A program made the translations under genes and the position numbers. A DNA stretch of 64,000 nucleotides, taken from Flammula alnicola. Its lineage: Eukaryota > Basidiomycota > Agaricomycetes > Agaricales > Strophariaceae. The notes beneath the pieces are model-generated. The model ran no database searches, had not been told where the DNA came from, and saw only the letters and a program-made list of their open reading frames with translations. This document shows positions 25,623-37,079 of the stretch, piece after piece (position 1 is the stretch's first letter; each line of letters opens with the position of its first letter). The stretch covers positions 41,064 through 105,063 of the forward strand of contig JADNRV010000177.1 of NCBI GenBank assembly GCA_015499995.1. Reading direction: 5' to 3'.

Positions 25623-26950
25623 TGCAGGGTTTGTGGGATGGGGTTGGAAGAAAATGATAAGAAAGAGAGAAAGTGATAAGAACGACTTGCGGATAAAAAA
25701 ATTAAAAAAAAGAGAAAAACGCGTCACTGCTCCTTTATGTATCCTGAAAATTAGTTCTCGAAGAATTTTCAGGAGTCTCGGCCTACAGAGCAAGCAGGTG
25801 CATATCAAGCCCATAGATTTGGATAGTAGCACTGAAGTCAATACGATAGAATGCGATGAACCAGGAGAGCGTGACATCGGCCACTGTGACCGGCAGGTAC
25901 CTATGTCATGACAGGTTATGACTTGCCTGTAACCTCTGTATGACTTAACAGGACAACCGGCGGCCCGACTTGACAGTTGAATGTCCGCCGTGTCACATGG
26001 ATTCAGCTGTGCCCAGCGGGCCGTCCTGTCGAATCTCGATCGCACGTTTGCTTGTACACTCAGCACAGGGCACACAGCTCGTTTGCAATATGCAAAATAA
26101 ATGTACTTAGCAAGTGCTAAGTATTGAAGTATCATCCCACCAGAGCCTTGAGGCGACCCAGCTGACCGCGGTCCGCTAGCCAAGAATGATAATCTATGCC
26201 CGTTTATATCAGTACATGAAAGGTCAGCGACGGTGCCCCTTCTTCCTATCTCCCCTTGTCTCCCCTATCCAACACCATGAAGCATAACTATCGAGCAATG
26301 CAACCAATCCACCTTGAGACTTGAGACTTGCAACGAGTGAGGTGGGCATTTACATTCCTTTCCTTTCTCTATACATACTCTAATATAAGTAATATAGCGA
26401 CTCTTGAGTCCTTCTACCAACACACCAAACCAAACCACGACATCGACATCGAGCACTCACGACTGTCGATCACTTTAAATTCGAACCAACCCCGATCCAC
26501 AGGCGCGTAGTCGCGAGACGACGTCGTCAACGGTGGTCGAGGTTGTCCTACACATAACACAATGGGCATCGCGGCTCTGTCGACTAGACGTATGCGGTCG
26601 ATCCCCCGTATTATATTTCCTTCGCTCTTCGCTCCCCGGTGGTCTCCATTCGCTTCCGATTCCATCCAATCCAATCCTTTCCCATTTCGAATCCAGGACC
26701 CCAGAGAGACGCGCAATAACCAACCGATCCACCAAACCCAGCCCGAGCCGCAGAGAAGGAAAGAAGGAAAGAGAGGGGATAGAGTGAATGAAGGAAAAAG
26801 AAAGAAAGAAGAAAAACAACAAATCGGAAAGGAAGAAAAAAGAGAGTGAAGTAAAGAACTAACTATCGTTCATATCGTTCGAAAAGAAGAAAAAAGGTCG
26901 AAAGACGATAAAATTACACGCAGATCCAGATCCCTCCCTCCCTCCCTCCA

Positions 26951-28658
26951 TCAGCTGAATATCCACCACAGCGCAAACGACACGCCAAATATCACGCCCA
27001 AGGCACGCGCAACGATGACGACGACGAGCGCTTTGCGGATCGCAGCGTAAAAGGTGTTGAGTGCAGAGCCGGACCAGTTTATCCTGTCGCGGTCGCAATA
27101 AACGTATCATGAGCATGACGCACCAGGAGAAGGATCGAAAAACAAGACCGCTTACCGTCTATCATTAGTCCCGCCCTCGCGCACGCTCGCCTCCCATCCC
27201 CTAATAACCTCCCGATACCGCTTGCCAAACACCCTACACACACCGCAATCATCAGTCCCAACCAATAGATACGCGCAGAGAAAGAAAGAAAAGAACTCAC
27301 CAAATCCAAAAGTTCACATCAGGGTACGAGAACCGCGGAAACACGCTCGCTAGACTCGGGGCGACGTACTCCATCCTAAAGTCCTCCGCGACGTGTTGAT
27401 ACGGCAGCTGCATGACCTGCGAGAGCGGCGAGGACGGCGTGGGGCTGGACCGCCCGCTACTACCACCGCTGCGGTTAGGCGCCGCAGGCAAAGGCAGGAT
27501 CATATAGGACACAAGATCGAGCGTCATGCCGAGAGACAACCCCCACAGCTTGAGCTGCATGGCTGGGACACCCTTCTCTGCGAAGAGCTCACGCGACTTG
27601 GTGTCTGTGGCTGGAGGAGTTGAAGCGTCCGGATGGGGGAGAACGATAGCTGGGAACTGCATGCTGCCGATCAACACGCGGACGAGGACTCTTAGGACCG
27701 CGGAGTGCTTTGGCGCTAAGCGAGACGCGGCATCGACCGTTACGGTAGACCATGTCGGGGGCTGGTTGAGTGAGACTAAGGAGGCGAGGGGTGTCCAGTG
27801 CAGCGAGGTGGTGTCGACGGGTTCCGGAGGAGGTGCGCTGGGTGTTAGCTGGAGAAAGACGAAAGGAGAAAGGATCATGAGGAGGCGCTTTCCGAGGGAC
27901 GTTGTGATTTCGCGGTCGTCGAGCTGGCCGATGCAGGTGTAGCAGGGCTCTGCGAGGTCAATGCCGATCTCCTCCCACGTCTGCCTCATGGCTGCAGACA
28001 TGATTCATAGGAACAATAAAGCAAGACACGACATGAAACACGAAGAAGGACGCAACGAGTCAGCTATCAAGCATAAGACAATACAAGAGGCTGCGCACCG
28101 GTATACAAGCCGCCCTCATCGTCTGGCTCCTGTCGGCCACCAGGGAAGGCAACATGTGCTTCGTTGGTGTTATGCCTGAGTTTGGCCTGCCAGAGCGATG
28201 CATCGGTAACGACAGCACTATCGCGATGGAGATACAGAAGCTCGGGGCGAGCGTGTGGGTCGTTTACCCAGTCGGCCTCGAAGAACTGGGTGAGGGTGAG
28301 GGGCTTGTCGGGGTTGGGAGGCAGAGGGTTGTTCGGAGAGGGCACGACGCGGATAATGAGGGCAACTGCGGCTCTGCGAGGTTCTGTACTGGATATGTTA
28401 GATTGGGGAATGGGCCGTAGATAGTGGAACATACGGGTTGGGGGAGAAGCGATAATGCGCGGGGGAGTTGAGCGAATGCGGTGGAGGGCACGGGCAAGGA
28501 GCGGGACAGTCGAGGGTGGAGATTCTAACTAGCAAGTCAGTAGCACTCTCGATTAGAGATACGAGCGATATACCTTTGTTCATGGCAGGATCGTTAAGAG
28601 GTCGTGAGTCCAAGTCCAACCCCAAAACTATTTTTCGCTGACGTCCATTCCCCGGCAT
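26951..28658 (-). CDS. Nudix hydrolase, CoA-diphosphatase type, with C-terminal membrane segment
   Basis: Predicted pyrophosphatase of nucleotide-coenzyme derivatives (Pcd1/NUDT7-8-like). The Nudix box is split by an intron: GGRQEPDDEGGLYT joined to AMRQTWEEIGIDL, giving the GX5EX7REUXEEXGU pattern with Q-T for the usual R-E before the WEEIG core. Upstream are RRAAVALIIRVVP and HVAFPGGRQ, as in CoA diphosphatases. The region after the domain is long, including WTPLASLVSLN and FRMEYVAPSLASVFPRFSYPD. The C-terminal exons give INWSGSALNTFYAAIRKA and a hydrophobic stretch, VVVIVARALGVIFGVSFALW, that looks like a membrane anchor. Start at 28658 (MPGNGRQRKIVLGL) is the first ATG; MNKG nearer the next exon is possible. 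It lies 149 bp from the UGO1 stop in the same direction. Confidence 0.82.
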
Positions 28659-28806
28659 TTCCCGCCATTCCGGTAACACGGCTTCTTCTCCGCTGACTTC
28701 AACCTACTTTGTTTTCACAGTGAAATTAGACAGAACCTGTTCGTAATATCACTTCCAAGACAACGATAAGATTTTAATTTTTGACTGTAATACTAACTAG
28801 TTAAAT

Positions 28807-30495
28807 TCATATCTCAGCCCATCCTCCATCGGCCTCGTCGCCCCCTCCTATCAGCGCCAGTCCAAATACAATCGCACTCGCGCCCAGTCGCATGCCCAGA
28901 CCCCGGTACAGCTGTCCTAGACCCGTATTCCTGAACCAGCTCTGGTACTCGTCTCGCTCCTCTACAATCTCCTTCTCACCCTCGGCCGCTGTACCCTCTC
29001 TCGCCTTCTCCTTCCCTTTACTCGACAGCCTCCTCCTTCTCGGACTCTGACTAATAGGCAAATCCGACCTCTCCTCCGTCAGGATATGCCAGAACGCGTC
29101 CACAACCCCATTATACGGCGCCGGCCGTAACTCCACACACCCCTTCACCGGCGCCGCCGACCCCCGCACCTGCACCTGCAGCCGCCTCCGAATCGTCTCG
29201 ATCGGCAGCGTCACCAGCAGCCCAAGACAGCTGCTCCCAAGCTCCGCCATGCCCCACCCAATGGGATGCGTGTCTTCCGTGATATGCCCATACCCGAAAT
29301 ACGACGTCACCATCCCCGGAAGCGCGAGTGACACGATCGGGCGCAGCGCGTTGTCCAGGAGCGTTGGGATGAGCAGGTGCGGGTGGAGGTACATCCCCCG
29401 CAGGCCGCCTTCGTCTCGGAGAATTTGTTGGAAGGCGTCGATAGGGCCAGAGTACCGTCTATATTTGGCAGTAAATGATTGAACAATAAGGCGTGTGCGG
29501 ACGAGATCTAATGGCGAGAGCAAGAATCCTGTTATCAGGTGCGATGCGACGGGAAGAATGATGGGGGGTTGGTGGAAGGGTGACATGTTTGGGAAGAATA
29601 GGGATTGTAGAAATCCGTTGAGCATAGGTTGTAGTGTATCGGATATGACTTCAGTTACGCAGGATGTTAGGAGGCCTGTAGGTAGGACGAAAAACAGGGA
29701 TGAGCATCAACTCGAAAAAAGAATTTTTTGGCACATACCTTTCCACAAGGCAAGCCAACCTTCGGCTCTGAAGCGCCCTACGCGCTTCATCATGCCCCAA
29801 ACGCCATCAGCGCTGCCGACAGGGATGATGTACTCCGGCCGCGTCCCTTCCTCAAGCACAGACCGCCGAATGACGTAACCCTGGTCATCCGTGCGTGCTC
29901 GAGGGGCAGGTGGCCGCGACGTCGTCGGTGTCGCATGGGGGTCCGCGAAATAGGAATCATCTCCCGTCGAGTCGTCGCTTAACTGCGGAGGGCGAAACGT
30001 AGCGAAAGCAAACCAAAGAGAAAAAAATCAACGGATCATCAGCTCCAATATCCCAGACGAAAAAACCAGAAAAATAAAGATCAAGAAAGGACTTACAGCA
30101 TCCTCATTATCATCCTCGCCAATCTCCTCCAGCACATCCACCTCGCCCGCATCGCGCGGGACCCACTGCACCTGCAGCAGCAGCTTGCCGACCTCCCAGG
30201 GCATCACGATCGCCGTGCTCGTGTACTGCAGCACCGCGGACGCCACGAACGCCTTGAAGAGCTGCGCGACGTTGACCCCCGCGGGCTCGGACATGTCGAG
30301 CGACGGCGAGAGGTCGAAGATGGAGTTGTGCGAGGGCCGTGAAGACCATTGGTATGTTATCGTGCTTGGGTCCGCCGGGGCGGGTGCGGGGGCTGAGGGG
30401 GCACTGCTAGAGGCATTGGGCGGCGTAGGCGGGACGAAGGACCATGCTTGGTTGGGGTCGATGTACAGGTCTCGGAGCGATGGTGGGGGGTTCAT
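28807..30495 (-). CDS. UGO1: Mitochondrial outer-membrane fusion factor Ugo1 (carrier-like)
   Basis: Ugo1-type proteins are modified mitochondrial carriers of the outer membrane that link the fusion GTPases Fzo1 and Mgm1. Three exons: 30495-30097, 29982-29739, 29675-28807. Start MNPPPSLRDLYIDPNQAWSF. Visible blocks are VAQLFKAFVASAVLQYTST, MPWEVGKLLLQVQWVPRD, an acidic linker, YVIRRSVLEEGTRPEYIIPV, and FRAEGWLALWKG. A carrier-like second half follows, with LSPLDLVRTRLIVQSF (a P-x-D-x-x-R carrier signature) and LPIETIRRRLQVQVRG, and late YRGLGMRLGASAIVFGLAL. Total about 500 residues. Its first exon, second exon and upstream DNA are copied, with damage, at 35728-36486. Confidence 0.85.
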
Positions 30496-30525
30496 CACAT
30501 TGGGTGGGGTGGTCGGGTCAGTAGT

Positions 30526-30580
30526 TTAATGTGGGTAATCCCACTGGCGTATGATAGGTCGATGGGGCAGAAGCGGTGCG
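30526..30580. repeat. Short repeat unit upstream of UGO1 (three copies in window)
   Basis: The stretch TTAATGTGGGTAATCCCACT and the following 35 bp recur, diverged, at 33213-33268 (just past membrane-protein gene A) and at about 36517-36550 (upstream of the truncated UGO1 copy). It marks the edges of the duplicated block. Confidence 0.6.
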
Positions 30581-31359
30581 CTCTGCTCACTGTCAGTGCT
30601 CGGATCCTCCGAGTCAATGGAATCCACGGTCACGAAAAGGATATGCTCGGCACGTTACAGTGTTAGATGGTCTTGCCAAATATGCATACACAACCGCCTG
30701 ATAGCTTCAACTTGAATCCTCTTGTTTCCGGTACTTTCTCTGTTATCTTGTCCGTAACATATCTCGGGTTTCTCCTTTGCCCATTAGACTCAGAATCACA
30801 CATCCATCGGCAGCTATTCAAACGAGCGTTTGCAGCGACCCGAGCTGCCTTGATTTCGAGATGAGGCGAGGTTCACCTCGGGGTCACCTCACTTCGGGGA
30901 CAACACTAGGTTTGCTTCAACTTTTCCTCGTCAGTGCCGTGCTTGAAGCGCTTTGGCGTCGCCAATCGGATGATTTCGTTCTGTCCAACTGATAAAGCAT
31001 CATCTTGCGGCATGTCAATGACAACCCCGCACTGGAACCGGATGATAACTCCTGTCGCCTAAAATTGTCTCAACACTGGCACAAATCCTCACTACCACGC
31101 TGATATCCATCAGATATGTTCGTCTTTTATTCCATTGTGGCAATATATAACCACAGCCCTCCCAACTGACAGACGCCGTTGGATAGTCTGCACCATCACC
31201 ATTGCCCACGGGCCCCACTTCAGCTGGTCCTTGTCCTCCTCCTGCCAATACGCACCGGCGTCAACAACGTCCACGGATAACTGGCTTGCGGCTTCAACTC
31301 TACACTTTACGCTCGTTAATTCCTGCTTTCGTTTCCCTTTCTCTACATAGTTTCGGGCG

Positions 31360-33063
31360 ATGGCATCTTCCGCCACACGCTCCGTAATCCTGGACGACAC
31401 CGATCCTTCAATCACCTACATAGGAGCATGGGGCCTGGATCAAGGCGTTTCGGGCGTCGTCTCTGTAGGTGGCCTGAACATTGTCTCGCTTGTGTATAAT
31501 GCCACTTTGCATTGGACACAGTCGGATGGTAGTTTGTCTTTTGCTTTCAATGGTTCGTCTCCTTCATGCTCCTTCCTGTATTTTAATGCGGGATTGCCTT
31601 AGGTGGAAATCGCTGGTTTAACTGGAACACTAACTAAGCTCTACTTGTAGGCACAGGCATTGTGGTGCTCGGGGCAGTCAACTTCGTGCCGACTGAAGCA
31701 CTTGGACAATGTTTTATCGACGGCATCGCGACCGACATGACCGCCAACGCTATAGGCGTTAGCGGGGTCGTACTGTGCAGTGATTATGGCTTGTCCTCGG
31801 GACCGCACCTGTTAACATTAAATCTCACGGGAATTGGCACGTACACCCCAGCATCTGGGGTGCCGAACCGACTTTGGATAGACGAGATTAATTATAACCC
31901 CACTTCGAGCGTGGCGATGGATAAAGTGCCTGCGGTACAGATCTTTCCAGGGGACGAACAGTTCAAGTACTCATCTGGATGGGAACCATATAGCGTTTCT
32001 CCTAGCATAGAAACGACGCGGCAAACGAATGCATCTGTGACCTTTCCCTTTGAAGGTGCGTGTACGAAATTTGGTCCGTGTCTAAACCTCGCCCTGATTA
32101 ATTCTCTTCTTCCGTTCGTCTCCAGGTGTCTCCGTCGCGTATTATAGCAGTTCAATCGACGATAACAGCACTGTAGCCATAAATGCAACATACTCCATCG
32201 ATGGACAACCCCCCGTCTCATTCTCAATAATCGATAACAGTAGCGCCCCCCTTTTCAATGTCGCTGGACTGTCTGGTGGTCAACACACGCTGACCGTTAC
32301 TAACCAGGGAAACTCTACGACAATGGCTCTTGTGCTTTTTTACCTTATAGTCAAGAACACGCTTAGCACCTCGAGTTCTACAACTTCTTCCGTCTCATCT
32401 ACTTCTCCCGGCAAACCTCCCTCAGTTAGCGCGCCAAGTGGCTCAGGATTGCCTTCTACTAGCTCAAGATCGCCTTCTGCTACAGGATCGAATGGATCAC
32501 ACAAGTTAAACTACGTCGGTGCAATAGTAGGAGCCGTCATAGGTGTCATTGCTCTAGCCATCCTCTGCATCATCTTCTTCCTTCGACATCGCAAACGGGC
32601 GGCATCTCGGAATCGTATATCCATTTTCGACGCGGAGCTATGGTATTCTGATTACCCCTCAATTCCACCATCAGTTCCGAGACCTTTCCCCCTTCAAAGT
32701 ACTCAAGGACTCGGTCAACAATCTCCGCAAGTGGATATGCCGCGACGCACGCAGAATACCGTCAAGCCGATACCCTTCCTGCAGCAACAATATCAGCGTA
32801 CAATAACAAGCATCAAAGCACGCGGTCGCGGTGGAGGTACTCAAGCCCCGACTGCACAACAACGAGCGTTAGGTCCAGCCAGCCCTCCAATACAATCCTC
32901 CTCGATGCGCAAGGTTCCTGCACGGCAGATCCGGCCACCATCTGAGATAGTCGTTACACATGAAGATAGTGGGCTCCGACTACCCCAGCCTGAGCAGGAG
33001 GCGCCTGAGCATGAGTCGCCTCCGCCGCGTATAGTAGAATTGCCTCCGACGTACACCCCCTGA
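31360..33063 (+). CDS. Single-pass membrane protein, agaric-type, copy A (apparently intact)
   Basis: Three exons (31360-31552, 31651-32055, 32126-33063) give 511 residues in a closed frame. The N-terminal half has two beta-rich ectodomain modules (VILDDTDPSITYIGAWG, WTQSDGSLSFAFNGTG; then FKYSSGWEPYSV and ATYSIDGQPPVSFSI, GGQHTLTVTNQG). This resembles a family common in Agaricomycetes whose role is unknown to me. A Ser/Thr-rich stalk is followed by one membrane helix near residues 328-350 (VGAIVGAVIGVIALAILCII) and a basic stop-transfer FFLRHRKRAASR. The proline/glutamine-rich cytosolic tail ends LPPTYTP, whose PPTY fits the PPxY motif bound by WW domains of Rsp5-type ligases. No clear signal peptide is seen at this start; an upstream exon is possible. 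Two relatives lie at 37.1 and 48.9 kb. Confidence 0.8.
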
Positions 33064-33691
33064 TCATGTACGCTTTGTCAATGTAACAAATGTATTTATT
33101 AAGTTTCGAACCCCCAAAACCATCACCACTAGCGAACCGCCGGCTTCGACAGGCAATGAAATGTTAAAGGTTACATATGCATCATAACCATTGAGGGAAA
33201 ATATTCTGGGTCTTTAATGTGGTTAATCCCACTGGTGTATGATAGGTAGATAGAGCAGAAGCGGCGCAGGTGAAGTGGTTTTCCCATCAATAGTCTGGGT
33301 ATTTTCACGGTCAGAAGTAAGAAAAAGAATTCAAAAAAAGAGGAAAAGAGAGAGAATTCACTGGACAGCTCTGATCCCTTCGGGGATTTTTCCTAGCTTA
33401 AATTAGCTCTAAATTTCATTTCTGCCATCCACAAAATGTCGAAAAATGCCTAGCGCCCGTTCTGCGCGCAGCCGGACAGATTTTGAGTGACTTTCAGGTA
33501 TTGTTTTTCGAATATTGCACTCAATAACGCATTTTATCTGTCAAAATTTTCCCCAGCCATTTCAGTTACCAATATAAAGTATATCTAATTTTTTCAACTG
33601 TTTCCGTAATTTATTTGAGCCTCTATCGAGTGCGCAAGAGCCGATCCAGCAGGAGCAAGAGTCTCAGATGCGTGGGAAAATATCACGTGAG

Positions 33692-33925
33692 TTATCTGCC
33701 ATGGCAGATAACTTTCTGAGTGGGCAGATAACTAATTTGCGAAATGTGAGCCTTTCATTGGACAAAAAATAATTCTGAAGAGAGGGAAGTTTTAAATGAT
33801 ACATTAATTGTGTGCAGGCAATGTTTTACAGCTCGGAGGGCATATTTGATGCCATAATTCGCGACACTTCGTCAACTTTCGTCATCAAGTTATCTGCCCG
33901 GAGCTTGCCGGGCAGATAAATACCC
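33692..33925. repeat. Cluster of palindromes built on TTATCTGCC
   Basis: AGTTATCTGCCATGGCAGATAACT (described here as two 12-base halves, AGTTATCTGCCA and its complement) is a perfect 24-bp palindrome near 33692-33715. A further GGGCAGATAACT lies just downstream. About 170 bp on, TTATCTGCCCGG and CCGGGCAGATAA form a 12-bp stem with a 6-base loop. The shared core contains AGATAA, a GATA-factor site. The region may be a transposon relic or a regulatory cluster; no protein frame is present. Confidence 0.6.
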
Positions 33926-33984
33926 AGCTTATTGATCGGTCAACCGGTGAAGTTTACCCGTGCACTATATCATTATGTGAATGG

Positions 33985-35719
33985 AATTAGAATTAGTTTT
34001 AGTTTTAGTTTTGGCTGACTACATTACGTAAGTAATTCAGGTAACTACGTCGCCAGCTCGTCGCAAGCTCGTCGTCGGAAAGAAAAGATGGAAAGATGGA
34101 AATAAAGATAGAAAAAGACGTGCGGTAGTTAAATATAGGAAATGCGAGGGGTAGACGATACAATGTGAGAGAGATGATATGGAAGTGGGATAGATTTTGT
34201 AGGTCCACGAGAAGTGGAAAAGGGTGAAAAAGTGCGACGGACAGTTCCCCGAATGCGTGCCGCTAGTCGAATAGCCGTGATGTGGCAATCATCCGTAAGT
34301 CATTGATGAAGACGGTGGCGTTGTATCTCTGTTAGGTGTTCCAGTATCTCGCCAGTAGGGCAGTGAATGGGAGGTATGACGTCAAGGTAATAAAAAGATC
34401 ATGCAGTGGGCCAACAAGACGAGTCTGCGAAGAGGTTCATTACTATCGTCATGATCTCGGGGAGGTCTGTGGGGTTCAACTGGAAGGCTTGGAGGGTGGT
34501 AGAAACGGCAGCATGGAGTGATTGAGTCGCATCGTCGCGGAATTCAGCAAAACGTGGGCAAGCCGTAAACAGGTGGTGTGGTGTTTCGAAACATAGACAG
34601 TTGAAGCGACACCAGGGTTGGTGTAGAGTGCCGAGACGAGCTGATAGAGCATATGCAGAATCAAGTTGGTTGGATCAGCTATAGAGTTTGATAACGGCTG
34701 AATATGATGAGAGGGCACGAATGCAGGGATATTGAGGTGGAGTGTTGGCATCGTATAGGAGGCGAGACACAAAGCACGAAGGATAGGTAGACGCGTTCCG
34801 AGACAGGACTTGATCGATGTGGATGGCTAAGTTAGACTCGATGAAGCCGCTGGATGAGGAATATGGTGTGAACGGATCCATCGTGAATGTGGGAACGGGT
34901 ACTGCGGGAGGTGGAGCAAAGAACCGTTGCGAAGATGAGGCAATGTAGTCTGCAAGCCGGTTCAGTGTGCTGGGCAACGACATTGATGATGTATGTGCAT
35001 GGACATGTGCTAGGCGCGGAGCTGCAGTGGGGAGTTGGAGATGTAGGACTACTAATGTCGAGAATCCAACGATAGAGGGAGCAGGCGGGGTGCGATGTAA
35101 GTGAGGCAGAAGTGTTGAAACTGTTAATGAAACGGATGGAATTGAGGTGGTCAGTATATACTGTTGTTGAGGCCCCGTCGTCTATTCCTGCCAATCCAAT
35201 ATCCTCAGCATCTATTCCTGCAGTTCGTGTGGATGAACATTGTGTTTGATGTTGTCGGGCGAGCAAGGATGCGGCTACTATACCATAGGCCTCGCCTTGG
35301 AGGATTGTAGGTCGAGGACCAAAGGCATTGAGCGAGGCAGAGAATGCGTTGCCATTGGCAATAACTGCGAAGTCGACTGATGAAGAATGCCCATGGCTGA
35401 CGTGTGAAGCATCGGAAGAAAAGAGGTGTCTGGGGGCTTGGTGTGGGAATGCGGACGAAAACTGAGAGAGCGCAAGGATAATGTGCTCTGCGAGATACTG
35501 GTGGAATGGTCGTGGCAATAGGAGGGTGACATCAGGATAGGAGAGAAAGGATAGGTAGGATGGAAGAGAGGAGAGCCAGGAGGAAACAATAGGCCAATCC
35601 CCTGCTATCAGACTTTGGGCCGGCGAAAAGGCCAAGTGGTAAGGACGGAAAGTGAGTGGTAGATAGGATGTAAGGTCGAGATCCCACTGGTCAAGCTGGG
35701 AGAGGAAAGTGAACCCATA
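33985..35719 (-). mobile_element. 5'-truncated LINE remnant with RNase H domain
   Basis: The minus strand encodes the 3' part of a non-LTR retrotransposon. RNase H motifs appear in order: SSDASHVSHG, GEAYGIVAASLL, VYTDHLNSIRFINS, then after one frameshift AHVHAHTSSM and STLNRLADYIASSSQ (acidic residues D, E, D, D). A C-terminal segment follows with a CCHC-like zinc knuckle (WCRFNCLCFETPHH, then C). The frame is broken near 34990 and by a UGA where the flanking frame continues (SNQLDSAYALSARLG). No reverse transcriptase remains. Three AAAACT units near 33990-34010 on the minus strand resemble a LINE 3' tail. The 5' limit coincides with the start of the duplicated UGO1 segment. Confidence 0.8.
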
Positions 35720-35727
35720 TCAATGGA

Positions 35728-36486
35728 ATGCACAACCTTCGGCTCTGAAGGGCCCTACGTGCTTCATCATGCCCCAAACGCCATCAGCGCTGCCGACAGG
35801 GATGATGTACTCCGGCCGCGTCCCTTCCTCAAGCACAGACCGCCGAATGACGTACCCCTGGTCGTCCGTGCGTGCTCGAGGGGCAGGTGGCCGCGACGTC
35901 GTCGGTGTCGCATGAGGGTCCGCGAAATAGGAATCGTCTCCCGTCGAGTCATCGCTTAACTGCGCAGGGCGAAGGCATAGTTCCGATGACGAAAGGAAAG
36001 CAAACAAAAGAGAGAGAGAAATCAATGGATGATCAGTTCCAGTACCCCAGACGAAAAAACGAGAAAAATAAAGACCAAGAGATGACTTACAGCATCTTCA
36101 TTATCATCCTCGCCAATCTCCTCCAGCACATCCACCTCGCCCGCATCGCCACTGCACCTGCAGCAGCTTGCCGACCTCCCAGGGCATGACGATCGCCGTG
36201 CTCGTGTACTGCAGCACCGCGGACGCCACGAACGCCTTGAAGAGCTGTGCGACGTTGACCCCCGCGGGCTCGGACATGTCGAGCGACGGCGAGAGGTCGA
36301 AGATGGAGTTGTGCGAGGGCCGCGAAGACCATTGGTATGTTATCGTGCTTGGGTCCACCGGGGCGGGTGCGGGGGTGTTTGGGCTGAGGGGCCACTACTA
36401 GAGGCGTTGGGCGGGGTAGGCGGGACGAAGGACCATGCTTGGTTGGGGTCGATGTACAGGTCTCGGAGCGATGGTGGGGGGTTCAT
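35728..36486 (-). pseudogene. Truncated duplicate of the UGO1 5' half
   Basis: This copies 29757-30495: UGO1 exon 1, intron 1 and most of exon 2, with flanking DNA. The third exon is absent, so most of the carrier-like domain is missing. Exon 1 is also broken. Eight or so bases are missing in the part for QVQWVPRD (near 36148), and the region near 36370-36400 has small insertions and a deletion that shift the frame. The fragments LSDDSTGDDSYFADPHATP, RPPAPRARTDDQGYVIRRSV and SEPAGVNVAQLFKAFVAS are still nearly identical to UGO1, so the duplication is fairly recent. It abuts the LINE remnant on its left. Confidence 0.88.
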
Positions 36487-37079
36487 CACATTGGGTGGGG
36501 TGGTCGGGTCAGTAGTTTAATGTGGGTAATACCACTGGTGTAGATAGGACAGAAGGTGGAGTTTACCGGTGCGCTCTGCTCACTGTCAGTGCTCGGATCC
36601 TCAGTGGAATGCACGGTCACGAAAAGGATATGCTCGGCATGTTACAGTGTTAGATGGTCTTGCCAAATATGCATACACAGCCGCCTGATAGGCGCACATT
36701 CCTCTTCTTTCCGCTACTTACGTCGAAGCTTTCTCTGTTATCTTCATGAACTTTGTCCGTAACCTCGGCTTGTCCATGTTTTTTGCAAGAAAGGTCTTTC
36801 TTTAATCTTGTAGCATGATGTCTTGACACATCTCGCGTTCCTCCTTTCGCCCCTGGACTCAGAATCACACATCCATCGGCAGCTATGGAAACGAGCTTTT
36901 GCTTCAAGTTTTCCTCGTCCGTGCTGTGCTTGAAGCGCTTTGGCATCGCCAGTCGGATTCTGTCCAACTGATAAAGCATCATTTTGCGACGCAGTGCACA
37001 GTCAATGACAAACCCGCATTGGAACCCGATGACGACTCCTGCCGCCTAAAATTGTCTCAACACTCGCACAAATCCTCTG

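Larger units (their letters stand above)
24609..25992. mobile_element. Outer foldback/MITE-like DNA element with long inverted arms and captured loop
   Basis: The ends are inverted copies: CACGGCGGACATTCAACTGT at the left and its reverse complement at the right, flanked by the 3-bp direct repeat TCA (24606-24608 and 25993-25995). After removing the inner insertion the left arm runs 24609-24666 plus 25113-25268. It pairs almost perfectly with 25776-25992, giving arms of about 215 bp. The loop (25269-25775, about 500 bp) is unrelated to the arms and contains a piece of an HSP90 gene. There is no transposase, so it is non-autonomous. A CAC-starting terminus and 3-bp target duplication fit CACTA (CMC/EnSpm)-like elements. 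A Plavaka relative is an inference, because I did not find matching ends around the Plavaka copy at 38-41 kb. Confidence 0.88.

Noticed and set aside
25485..26183. 232-codon minus-strand frame across the foldback element
   Set aside because: It runs through an inverted arm and the loop and beyond the element end. Only the HSP90 piece is meaningful.
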